In this document: positions 10,450-23,300 of the stretch, in pieces
Layout: each line of letters begins with the position of its first letter
How positions within the stretch are numbered: the stretch's first letter is position 1
NCBI GenBank assembly: GCA_965230345.1
Contig: CBDDKR010000002.1
Span: 2,232,001-2,296,000, forward strand
Source of the DNA: JADKBO01 sp965230345
Lineage (GTDB): Bacteria; Bacteroidota; Bacteroidia; Chitinophagales; Saprospiraceae
Length of the DNA: 64,000 bases
Direction of reading: 5' to 3'
Notes under the pieces: model-generated
The model's input: the letters and a program-made list of their open reading frames with translations, nothing else
What the model was told of the DNA's origin: nothing
The model's database searches: none
Program-made: the position numbers and the translations under genes

Positions 10450-10480
10450 AAGGCTGTCTCTGTAGAGATGGCCTTTTTTT
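10450..10480 (+). terminator. Intrinsic terminator after the type B adhesin
   Basis: An 11-bp stem (AAGGCTGTCTC pairing with GAGATGGCCTT, two G-T wobbles) and a TGTA loop are followed by a T run reaching 10480. It lies 24 bases after the stop codon. Confidence 0.9.
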
Positions 10481-10989
10481 ATTGGGACTAGTTAAGTGCT
10501 AGTAGGAAAGTTATTGTATACCCAGCGTTTTGGCCTTTACTTATTCAAACATTTAAAGTAAGAATTTAAAGAGTGATTCAAGAACGTTTGTGTTTGGTAG
10601 TTTAACTGAACATGCTTTTCGTAAAGGCAATATGACAATCGATTTTAAAGATCTTGAACGAGGTATAAATATTGCTTACACCTTTGTATATATTGGACGT
10701 CAACAATAAACCTTATTTGCTCTTATGAACAACTGTCTTTATTGCTCAATTTGTAGCACTGGAAATACCATGTTATAGATCTAATGTCATATGGTAAAAT
10801 GAAGAAAACTTCGAATTAGAGTAGTGATGTAGGTAATCATTTTTTTAGAGGTTATAAAAGTGCCTAAGAAAATGAAGTAATAATTACCTATGATTAGCGC
10901 TGTTAGAGCTAAGGCTCTTTGCATCATTTTTTATGTTGTACTGGATTGAAACTAAATAACATTAGATCTAACATTTTGTCAATATATGA

Positions 10990-11100
10990 TGTGGTGAGAG
11001 GTGTTTAAAAGGGTGTAAGCGGGGGTATTGTAAAAACGAGTGTAACGGTTTAGAATGATGTAAGACGTCTATATTGGGGTGTAAGAAGGTTATGTGTAGG
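10990..11100 (+). repeat. Cluster of TGTAA-type motifs spaced in multiples of three
   Basis: TGTAA (or TGTAG) occurs at 11014, 11029, 11041, 11059, 11080 and 11095, with gaps of 15, 12, 18, 21 and 15 bases. Further TGT triplets fall in the same phase at 10990 and 11002. Read in that phase the stretch is Cys-rich with Lys/Asn/Arg after each Cys, but it has a TGA at 11056, a stop upstream at 10987 and no start codon. It may be a set of protein-binding sites upstream of the giant gene or a decayed Cys-rich coding remnant; neither is proven. Confidence 0.35.
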
Positions 11101-11184
11101 TGAAAAAAGGATAAAAAGACGATTAAGTGAGATTAAAAACATTAATAAATAGTAAAAAATATTTTATATTATAAAATCTTGTAA

Positions 11185-11192
11185 TATATTTG
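11185..11192 (+). promoter_or_regulatory. Bacteroidota -7 promoter element for the giant DUF11 gene
   Basis: TATATTTG matches the TAnnTTTG consensus exactly. No clear TTTG -33 element lies 19-21 bases upstream, so strength is uncertain. It implies a leader of about 180 bases before the ATG at 11380. Confidence 0.45.
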
Positions 11193-11379
11193 CCTAAGCA
11201 TTTCCCAAAACCGATCAGAATCTTATAAAGAGATTTTGATTACACGCTAATTTTATTCTTTATAATTTTCGAAGGTATAAATTCTTTTATACTTACATTT
11301 TGGTAAACAAGGTACTAGGTATAACCACCTTTGACGGATGTGTTGAACCTGTTTAATTAATTGTTCAAATTAAATTTAA

Positions 11380-14300
11380 ATGGGACACCTACATTCAAGT
11401 ACTTTGTTTTATTCACTTTCTAGATTTACTAGAAATATGTTGAGATTAGGCTTAAATCAAAGCCTAAGGAAATCTATTTTATTTCTATTTATAATTTGTG
11501 GTTTATTCTATAATTCATCGTATTCACGTGAAATGAATATTGATGAGTTTGATCGCGTAGAATTTAATAGCATTTGGAAAAACTCTAATAATAGTTCGGA
11601 ATTAGAAACTAACTTAATAATTTTTTCAGATTGGCTACAATCACAAGGAATTAATGTTGATAATTATGATAAAATGGATTGGAAGCAGTCCATAGCTTTT
11701 CATAAATTCAATGAGTATCTGGATTCGGAATGTGTCTATGAAAAAAAGAATAGAGAAATTTTTGAAGGTCTTGTAAAGCAATTTGCTTTCATGATGGATA
11801 CTCAAGAATGCAATACCATAAGTTCTTGTGAAGGTGATGCAACTCAAAATACTTTTACTGGACTTTCTTTATGTGACAATAGTAGCCTGACGATTGGTGC
11901 TACTGCTAGTGGAGGAATGCAAGTTGGAATGGTTTTTGGCGGTTGGACAATTCCTGAAAACGCTATAATAACGGATGCCTATATACAGTTTACTGCTAGC
12001 TCTGGAAGTTCAGGAGCTGCAGCTTTCCAGGTTTATGGCGAAGCAAGTGATAATGCCAATTTATTCTCTAATATGGAGGATGTTTTTAGTAGAATACAAA
12101 CTTCAAATAATGTAAACTGGTCCCCTGCAACTTGGGCAAGTGCTGGTGACGCTGGATTAGCTCAAAGAACACCTGATTTGAGCGATATCATCCAAGAGAT
12201 TATTGACCGTCCCGGATATGTCGAAGGGAATAATATTGGATTAATTATTTCGGGGACTGGTAGACGTGATGCTGAAGCTTTTGATTCGGATGCCACTAGT
12301 GCTCCTGAACTTTGTATATCATATGAGTTGCCAGTACAATCACCTAGTACTTGTGCAGAATGTCCAGATATTAGTATTGTATCATTAGATGGAATACCTA
12401 ATTTCCCTGAGGTTGATTTGTTGAATTTATGTTCTTCACCAGATACATTGACTTTATTGATTTATAATGGTGGAGAGTGTGATATTTTTGATATAGACAT
12501 GACCATCACCTTTGATGAAGGACTATCTTATGGAGGTTTCATAACACCTAATGCTTTAAACCCAGGCACAGGAACAGTCACCGAGTTTGATTTGTCAGAT
12601 TTAACTGTTCCAGTATTTAGAATTACACAGATAGACTCAAGTGCGGCCTACATTGTTGATATTGCGATGCAAGCTGATTGTGATGTTAACATAGAAAGTG
12701 AAGAAGATATAAACTTAGATGCTTCTGTTTCATTTACATACAATAATGATAATGGTTCTACTCCAACTTGTACAGAAACCATAACAGAAGTAGGAGCTTA
12801 CAACTCAGGAATTAAGGTGCCTGTTTTGAATGCACTAAGTATTAGTCCGTCTACAAGGAATATCAGTGCTTCCAATACTCCTCAATGTCAAAGAGTAACC
12901 ATATCTCAAGATGGTATTGACGCGTTGTTGGATGAATTTGTTTTTCAAGTACAAGGGATTGATCAAAGCGTGTATGAGGTGGCAAGTATTGATGTAAATG
13001 ATATTTTGGTGCCACCAACAGACTACAGTTATGACCCAATGACCCAGCAATTATCGATGACGATTACAAATACTTATTTTACGGGAAACCAAAATGGAAA
13101 TGGTGATAATTTCTTTGATACAGATGAGCGTTTGTTTGTAGATGTCTGTTATCAAGTAACAGGATGTACGGATCAGGCTAATTTTTTAAACTATGAAGCC
13201 TTCTATGGTTGTAATAATAAAATTTGTGGAGACATAACACAAATTGAAGGTGCTGTTGATTTCAAACCTAATTATGGAGCAAGTGTAAACGCAACAAATA
13301 ACTTGATTCAATATGGAGGTATATGTGGTGACAATTTGATTTTTGAATTTGAAGTAAGTTCGAATAACACTAATCCTCTGGACGGTATTTGGGAAGATAT
13401 GTTTGTGAAGTTTAATGCATGCATCGGGGGCAATGTGAATTTGGCTGCTTTGACGATGGATGGATTAAATTTGCCTCCAGAAATTGTTAGTACCTCTGGT
13501 GCAACTGTTGTAATCGATTTTAGAGAGTTGACATCAGATATAGACGGTGCAGGAGGTTTGAGTGATTTCGATGGAGATGGTCTTTTTGATGACTTACCTG
13601 GTGGTGACACCCTAAGGTTTTATGTCGAATTGGAAATAGGTTGTGCGGATAATGCGAACTGTTCGGCATTGAGCTGTTCAATAACCAGTGTAGAGATTAA
13701 TGGTAAACGAAATTGTGGACAAGACTTCCAAGAGTTCGAAAGCTTCCCTACTCCAATAAGCTATTTCTATGGTGAGCAAGATCAGTTTGATAATGAAATT
13801 GATTCAGTTGGAGATTGTTGTGGTAGACCAATTACAGAAGACTTCAGGTTTACAAGATCGGATCCAACATGTTCTTTATGGCATCCAATGAAAGAGGGAT
13901 TTTATTACAGTTATCTCTTTGGACAAGAAAATATTACACCCTGTGCAGGAGGAGGAGATGTTTATTTAGAAGTAACTGTAACGACCAATGGTACGGATCG
14001 TATCCCATTTATTAGATACGAAGAAGGATCTGCAACATATGAAGGCAGTCCTGTACCAGGAGTTACCTGGGAATACGAGACGGTAATGTTGCAAAATGGA
14101 GATTTGGATTCTGTAGCTGTAAAAATAAGGATTCCAGCAGGTGACGCAAGTAATATTGATTTTGAAGATTACCATTGGAATTTAGAATTGATGCGAGAGT
14201 GTTTCCCAAGTGATTATATGTTTACCAATGTTCGTGTAGTCGAAGAGTGTACAGGCTGTGTGGGTACTGATCCTTGCGAGATCATTAGGTCATGTCACCA

Positions 14301-17300
14301 GATGTGGTCATATATTAGATGGAGTGGATGTAGTTGTCAATGTTATTTTAGAACGGATGTAGATACCTTGTACCGATTGGATTATGGATATGCTGATGCT
14401 TCTTTAACGCAACCATTGACTATTGATGATGTTCCAGAAGTAGATCGTACAAGATTTTTGCCTGGAGATCGAGTATTTGTTCGTAATGAGTACGAGGCCC
14501 TTCCAGGATCAGATGAGTTTACTACTAAAGCTGATCATTTATGGCAATTTTTTATGTATCACAATGGATACAATGCTCCATTAATTGCGGATCGACAGTC
14601 AATGACGATAGAAGGCATTTATTATGAAGCAGCAGGAGGAACTCGTGAATTGGTAGAATTGCCTGATTGTATGAAGGTGCCTATAGGTAGTGCCGAAGAT
14701 ATAGGTCAATATCATTACAGAAGAATGACTGTATATAATGGAGGGATAGACCGAATGAATCCAAATTGGACTACTCATTATGCAGGAGCTGGTAATAATG
14801 ATAATTGCCAAAATGATCCGAATGAGAATCCAACTTATTCTACTGATTTCGTTAACTATGCACGACATGATCAGTCTATTCAAGATTGGTACGACTACAA
14901 TAGAACGTATATAGCTTTATATTGGGAGAATGCAGGACCTTCTTGTGGAACAAATGAATCGTATGATGATGAAGGATGCTTTGAGGAGTGGTATGCGAAA
15001 TATCCATTTGCACCAGGTGATAAGTTTTATATAGAGTATACGGTGAATATGATGCATAACCCGAATTATGATTTATTGATGATGAATCCAGGTGCGACCA
15101 ACTATGGTCAATCAGAGACCTTTAGTGGAGCATTTAATTTGTACCAAGCCAATGAAGACCAGTGTACAAATGTTTATTTGGCGGGATCATGCAATTCTAC
15201 AAGACCATACCAAGGTCATATACCTGGACCTGTGGTTGTGACAGATACGGTTACAGTAGAAGATTGTGATACCGATGTAGAATATACCTTTACGTTGACC
15301 AATCCTGTGCCAACTCCAGGAATGGGAGAAACACCGTGGTACGAAAACGAATATCGTCCCTTTATGTATACGGATTATTTAGAACCGAATTTTCCAGCAA
15401 ATATGGTATACTTAAATGACGGTACTATTGTGATGCCAGATGGTAGTGAAATTCCTATCCCACAACAATATGTAGATGATGATTATGGTAATTTGAATTG
15501 TGTTAATGATGGAAGCGGAGGTATATGTTGTGTGGCAGAAGACAGTACACAATTGGCTGCACTAAGGATTAATGATCAGGATTTTTACGATGGTATTAAT
15601 ATATTATACCCAGCAGGACCTGATAGTCCATCGGAGTCAGGTAGTCCTTGTGATGATCGACCATTGATTCATGATAATTTAGACCCTTTCCCAGCATTAT
15701 TGGTGACAGGAGATAACTTTACCTCGACATATGGATTAAAATATAGTTTATCTTCATTATGTCCAGAAGATATTGAGTCTACGGACTTTGTGATGCGAGC
15801 ACAATTTAGTGAGCCTTACGTGCCATCTCTTCCAGGTGAAGCTGGAGGACCATTCAGAACATCGGCATTAGCAGGTTGTGGACCAGGATGTTTGTACAAT
15901 TACCCATATTCTCACATCAATTTATTTCCAAATAACCCATTTACGGAATACAATTTCCCTTGGGATGGAGTAACAGATGGAACAGGGAATAATCCTACGT
16001 ATTATTACTGGCAGAATATAGTACCCAACCCAGAGGTATCTCAAGGTGATAAGAATCCAATGCGTCAGACTACAAATAAACAGGTTACTCCTGATAATTT
16101 TGTGGACAATAGCATGGATTTTCCACCACTTCTACCAGAAATTCAGAATTTGTTGAAAGCAGATTTAGCTGGACAAAATGAGACCAATGTATATACATTA
16201 TGTGCAGGTGATGCAGTCGGAGGTGGTGCAACCCATCAAAATATTGTAACGAGTGTAGAAGTACCAAATAGTATTGAGTTTATTGGAGCAGAAGATTCGG
16301 GAGGGAACCCATTATCATCAAGTTTGGTTTCAACTACACCAACGCATAAAATATATGCTATTGTAGTACCTGGGTTGACTTTGGCACCTGGAGACTGTTA
16401 CGAGTATACAATTATCACAGAGTTGTTGTTCTGTCCTATTGGCGTTCCAGAATTAGATACGAGAGTATGTGCGACATCAGTAAGTGGGTGTCTAGATCCA
16501 GCTAAAGCTGCCGTATTATCTGTAGCAGGAAATGCATGTGACATTGTGGACGCATGTTACGAATACATAAGAGAAGAATCAGATTTGCAAGTAGAGTGGG
16601 ATCCACAACCAATGGGTGAATACGGATTATGTGACAACATCCCAATGGGTGTTAGATTGAAAAATGTAAAACCAGCCTTACTCATTGAGTTGGATTTGGA
16701 TTGGTGGTTTCCTGCGGGACTAGACTTTGTTCCAGGATCATGGCAGGTATGTTACCCAGGTGGGCCTACAAACACAGGACCATGTGTAAGTATTCCTGAT
16801 CCTACAGCGGATCCTACAGACAATAGTATTTTCGGAACGAACTTTGGATACGACGAAGATGCAATCTGGTCAATGGCATTGCCAAACAATGAAATTGATC
16901 AGAATGGGTTGAAGGGAATTGGAGTTGAACTTAACTCCGATAGCAATAGGGTGCAGTTTTTATTTGAAGTAAACACCGATTGTGATGAGTTTGTATCAGG
17001 CACTAGAGTTTACCACCAAGCTTTTGCAAATGATCCTTGTGAACAGAAGATATCTTCTATGTTTGTAGAGAGCGATCCAATTATAATTGAGAATGCTAAT
17101 CCTGCGGATTTCGCTCAGTTTTTCGTGTTTGCAGAACCAACTAAAGCAAATTGTGGTGAAGATGCAACGTTAACTCTTTCATATTTAAACATTGCACCAT
17201 TTGGAGATACAGATGAAACTACGATGTGTGTAGATCTTGAGACAGAGACGTTCGATTATATGCCTGGCGGATTCGAATGGATATCTCCTGTAGGACATAA

Positions 17301-20300
17301 TCCAACGGTTACAGAAGAGACCAATGGTAATATATCTCATGTATGTTTTACTGTTCCAGACGGGATTGGACCAGGAGAATTATTTCAAGTTGGCTTTAAT
17401 TTTACAGTTCCAGAAGATATTGATTGTGGAGAACAACCATTGAATATTCAAGTACAGAGTGAAATTATGGATCAATCTTGTATGGCACAAGGAGTAGAAT
17501 GTAGTGTTTATGTATTGAATAGCGTTAATCCTCAAGTAGATATTGAGTTTTTACCGCCGTTGAATGTAGATGCTCAAACTCTAACTTCAGAGTGTCCCAA
17601 CATTGATCAGACAGTTGATTTGTGTTATACAATTGATTTATCAAATCCAGGACCGAGTTATAATAATGATGTTGAGGTAATCTTAATAAGAGATATTAAC
17701 CTGAATGGTATATTGGATGAAGTTATTGATGAGCAAATAGCTTCAAATAACCATATGGTAAATTTGAATAATAGTGATAGTACTACTCTGACAAGTTGTT
17801 TTACTGTTTCTCTAGCAGAATCATGCCCAGTATTTATGAAAGTAATGCAAACTACTGATTGTGTCTGTGATGCCTTGGATTTTTATTATGATAGCATTGA
17901 GCCAAATTTCTTAAATGGTATAGATGAAATTACTTTATGTCCAGATCAATCCTTTGGAATTGAAAATTGTGTGAGTTGGGATTATTCGGTAATGCCAGCT
18001 CAGGGAGCGAATATTGTGCCAAGTGTGGATAATGACAGTTTATATATTACATTGAATGATGGTTATGGTGTAAATACTCCAGTTGTTCTTCAAGTTGAGA
18101 GTGAAATGGGGTCATGTAGTCCATTCCAGTTTGATTTCGAAATTAATAGTTTAGAAGAATTTAGTTTCGGGCCATTTGAGACTCAAACATTGTGTAACGT
18201 AGGATGTAGAGACTTAGAATTAGGAATTGATGAGGACCTACTTAGTAATGCTACAGTATTATGGACTCCTTCAACATATCTTGACGATCCTACAAGTATC
18301 TCACCAGAGATTTGTGATCCGTTGGCTGATATTACATATACTATTGAAATTACGTTTGATGCGAATGGAATTATGTGTCAATATTCTGCCATGTACTCAG
18401 TTGAGGTTGAAGATCAGCAGATGGTTGATGTTTTTGAAGACGGGTCATTATGTACACTAGAAGAATCTACATTTGCAGCACCTTCAGGGTTTGGTGTTTA
18501 TAAGTGGACTAAGATAAATCCTGATAATAGTACACAAGTAGTCCAATTCGATGGAAACAATACGTTAATCGCAAGTGAAGAAGGGGATTACTTTGTTGAA
18601 TTCAGTAATTTAGGAGACGTATGTACAAGAAGAAGTAATATCTTTAGAGTAGTTGAATGTCCTACATTCGAAAAAGAATTGACGTCAATTACTCCGACAG
18701 CAAATATTAATGAATATACGGTTGTTTATACTATTGATGTGAGCAGTTCATCGGTTTACGAGGTGACATATGATTTGTATGATTTGCCAGGGTTTGATGA
18801 TGATATTTCGATATCAAGTGCAGCTTATGTAAGCTCTTTGGGTGCAAATAGTGTATTGTCGTTACCTATGCCAGCTGCACCAGGATGGACTCTAGCAGAT
18901 GATCAATCTATTATGACTGGAGTCTCTCATACGTATACGATGACTTTTGTTGTGAGTATAGATTTAGAAGATGGAAGTGGCGATGATGTTTATAGTGTTT
19001 GTGGTCAAGGAACAGGAGCCAATAATGCTGTTTCGGGAGAAGGATTGTATAATTTGGCAACTCTAGATTTAGATGATGATCCTACAAATCCAGAAGCAAC
19101 GGATAGCGATTGTGGAGAGCTCCCATATATTATTATGAATAAATCACATATGAGTACTACTTCGACTGGTAAGAATTGTTATGATGTAATTTACCAAATT
19201 GATGTTGAAAATATTGGAGGAGCTGAAGACACTTATGACCTTACAGATAATATTGGCTTTGACGATGATTTTGAAGTTAATGATTTGAGTTTTACAACAA
19301 ATGCAGTTGGATTAATCGGGGGAAGTTTGGATATTTTACAAACGTCTTTTGTATTGGCAGATGACCAGTCCATAAGTGCAGGTAAAGTTGATACTTTTTC
19401 AATCATTGCTTCTGTTTGTATAGACCTTGAAGATGATACATCAATTGGTGACGAAGTTTATTCAAATAGTTGTGGAGATATATCAGGTAATGTTTCTGAC
19501 CCTACTTCAGGAGAAGGTCTGTACAATATTGCTGAATTGGATATAAATAATGATGGAACAATGGATTTAACATCTGAAGCATGTGATGATGTGCCATATT
19601 TATTGTTCAACAAAGAATTGACCAGCTCAACAAGATTGGCTGATGGAACTTATGATCTAGTTTACTCAATTGAAGTGGAAAATGTTGGTGGAGCAAGTAC
19701 GGAGTATGACTTATTTGATTCTGCAGCATTTGATGATGATTTTGAAATTACATCAGCATCTTATACGTACAATGGATCAAGTAATGTTTTAAGTACTACT
19801 GTTCCGATGAATGGTTGGATTCTTGCATCAGACCGATTAATAAACGAATTTACAAGTCATACTTATACTGTTGAGATTAATATCGACTATGATTTTAATG
19901 ATGGTACAGTAGGAGATGATTCTTATTCAGCATGTGGTTCAGGGACAGGAGCTCCAAGCCCTGGTGAGGGATTATATAATGCAGCTTCTATTGATTGGGA
20001 AAATGATGGAGATATTGATTCAATGTCAATCTCTTGTGAAGATTTAAGAATAGTTGATGTTGCACTTAGAAAAACGATTGCTACTGCAGCCCCATATTCT
20101 TATGATCAAGAAATTACTTTTGAGATTGAAGTCATTAATCAGGGAAGTGAAATATTGACGGATATTGAACTAACGGATTATTTACCATGTGGTTTTGAAT
20201 ATACAGGAGGCTCTCAACCATGGCAGGAGAGTGGCGATAATTATACTACGGTAATTTCAGGACCTATTAATATTGGTTCTTCTGAAATTGTTACACTTAC

Positions 20301-23300
20301 TGCTACTTTAGTTCCTTGTACAAGTGAGGGTAATGCATTCTTCAATCTCGTAGAAGTGAGTGATATGTATGATGAAGATGGAGATAATGTAAATAATGAA
20401 GATGTAGATAGTACACCAGACCAAGATCCTAATAATGATTCTGGAGGTAACCCTGATGACTCTACGGATGATGAAGTTGATGGTGATGGCACTGGAGATC
20501 ATACGGATCCGATAGAAGATGAAGATCCAGACAGAGATGAAGATGATCATGATGGTGCAGAAATTGCAGTATGTGATTTGGCATTGGTTAATATCCTAGA
20601 AGTTATTAATGATCCAATTTCGCTTAGCGATACCGCGAAATTTCAAATTGTAATTCGAAATCAGGGAAATAGAACAGCTCAGAATGTTGCCGTAAACTAT
20701 TATATTCCTAATGGATTGGAGTATTTACCAATGAATGATTCATCAACTCCTAGTTGGACGGAGGTAAATAGTGGATTGGCAAATGTTATTTCAGATGAAG
20801 TACTCACACCTGGAATAAGTGACACAATCTGTATTTACTTACGAGTAAATAATCTGCCCACAGACGAGGTTACATCAGAGAGTTGGACAACTGTTGCAGA
20901 GATAACTGGATTTGAAGATGGAAATGGACAATCTAAAACTGACGATATTGACAGTACACCGGATAGTGATCCGACGAATGATCCAGGTGGTAATCCAGAA
21001 GACGATACGAATGACGAAGAGGATGGCAATGGTAGCGGCGATCCAAATGATCCAGTAGAAGATGGCGATCCAGATAAGGATGAAGATGACCACGATAGTG
21101 AGAAAGTAAAGGTATGTGATGCGGCATCGATAGTAGAGTTGGTAAGTACAGGAGAGGTTAGCTATGGCGACACCTTAAAATATATCGTAAAAGTTTATAA
21201 TCAAGGGAATGACGGCATTACGAATGTATTATTGAACGGTGAGATTGGTAGTGGTTTAGAATATCTACCAGGAATGAATGATGCCTTGGGTTGGAGTGAA
21301 ATAAGCGAAGGCTCATTGAGTGTAGAATTAACCAATGCGATATTACCAGGAGATTCAAGCGATGTATGCATCTACTTAGAAGTATTACAATCAACGGATA
21401 GTGATTACGATACATGGTTGGTTAATACAGAGATCGAGCGATACGAAGATCCGAATGATCCGGGCGTATCGAAGAGTGATATCGATAGTACACCAGATGA
21501 TGATTTGGATAACGATAGCGGCGGTAATCCAGAAGACGATACTGATGATGAGACGGATGGCGATGGTAGTGGAGATCCAAACGATCCATTAGAAGATGAA
21601 GATCCAGACAAAGATGAAGATGATCAGGATGTAGAAGATGTAGCAATCTGTGATGTGTCCTTGGTGAATAAGTTATCAGAGATTGATAGTCCATTGGAGT
21701 TAGGAGATACGGTTAAATACATAGTAGTAATAGAGAATCAAGGGAATAGAGACATAGAAGATGTAGAAGTAGTCTATCATATTCCTAATGGCTTCAATTA
21801 CTTATTGATCAATGAACTTCCGGAGCATGGATGGTCGAGCGATGCATTAGGCTCACGAGTTACGATGGATGGTGTGTTAAGGCCCGGTTCACGAGATACG
21901 GTATGTATCTATTTAGAGGTAGAGCACTTAGGGACAGACGAGGTTACAGCAGATAGCTGGACTACGATAGCTGAGGTTACACAGTTTTTGGATGACGAAG
22001 GTTTGGTTAAGACGGCAGATGCCGATAGTACACCTGATAATGATCCTACGAATGATCCAGGTGGCAATCCAGAAGACGATACGAATGACGAAGAGGATGG
22101 CGATGGTAGTGGAGATCCAAATGATCCAACAGAAGATAGCGATCCAGATAAGGATGAAGACGACCACGATAGTGAGAAAGTAAAGGTATGTGATGCGGCA
22201 TCGATAGTAGAGTTGGTGAGTACAGGAGAGGTTAGCTATGGCGACACCTTAAAATATATCGTAAAAGTTTATAATCAAGGGAATGACGGCATTACCAATG
22301 TATTATTGAACGGTGAGATTGGCAGTGGTTTAGAATATCTACCAGGGATGAATGATGCCTTGGGTTGGAGTGAAGTAAGCGAAGGCTCATTGAGTGTAGA
22401 ATTAACCAATGCGATATTACCAGGAGATTCAAGCGATGTATGCATCTACTTAGAAGTATTACAATCAACGGATAGTGATTACGATACATGGTTGATTAAT
22501 ACAGAGATCGAGCGATACGAAGATCCAAATGATCCGGGCGTATCGAAGAGTGATATCGATAGTACACCAGATGACGATTTAGATAACGATAGTGGCGGTA
22601 ATCCAGAAGACGATACAGATGATGAGACGGATGGAGACGGAAGTGGAGATCCAAACGATCCATTAGAAGATGAAGATCCAGACAAAGATGAAGATGATCA
22701 GGATGTAGAAGATGTAGCAATCTGTGATGTGTCCTTGGTGAATAAGTTGTCAGAGATTGATAGTCCATTGGAGTTAGGAGATACGGTAAAATACATAGTA
22801 GTATTAGAGAATCAAGGGAATAGAGACATAGAAGATGTAGAAGTATTGTACCATATTCCAAATGGCTTCAATTACTTATTGATCAATGAACTTCCGGAGC
22901 ATGGATGGTCGAGCGATGCATTAGGTTCACGAGTTACGATGGATGGTGTGTTAAGACCAGGTTCACGAGATACGGTATGTATCTATTTAGAGTTAGAGCA
23001 CTTAGGGACAGACGAAGTTACAGCAGATAGCTGGACTACGATAGCTGAGGTTACACAGTTTTTAGATGATGAAGGTTTAGTTAAGACAGCAGATATCGAT
23101 AGTGTATCTGATGAAGATCCTACGAATGATCCAGGCGGCAATCCAGAAGACGATACGAATGACGAGGAGGATGGCGATGGTAGCGGCGATCCAAATGATC
23201 CATTAGAAGATAGCGATCCAGATAAGGATGAAGACGACCACGATAGTGAGCGAATAGGTGTATGCGATGCGTCGGTGATTGTATATACGGAGGCTTCAGC

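Larger units (their letters stand above)
10481..11379. other. Long intergenic region upstream of the giant DUF11 gene
   Basis: About 900 bases between two giant genes, with no recognisable gene. Short frames such as 10632-10709 (25 codons) look incidental. Its contents are a weak inverted repeat TAGGTAAT/ATTACCTA at 10830 and 10883, a small AGAGC-TAAG-GCTCT hairpin at 10905-10918, the TGTAA-motif cluster at 10990-11100 (listed separately), and a consensus -7 element at 11185. The last 190 bases would be a long 5' untranslated leader if that promoter is used. The length suggests regulation or a decayed gene. Confidence 0.5.

Noticed and set aside
10905..10918. Small hairpin AGAGC-TAAG-GCTCT as a terminator
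   Set aside because: It has only five base pairs and no T run, and no gene ends nearby.
10990..11100. Selenocysteine or TGA read-through in the Cys-rich phase
   Set aside because: There is no start codon, a stop immediately upstream, and no SECIS-like structure or selenocysteine gene in view.
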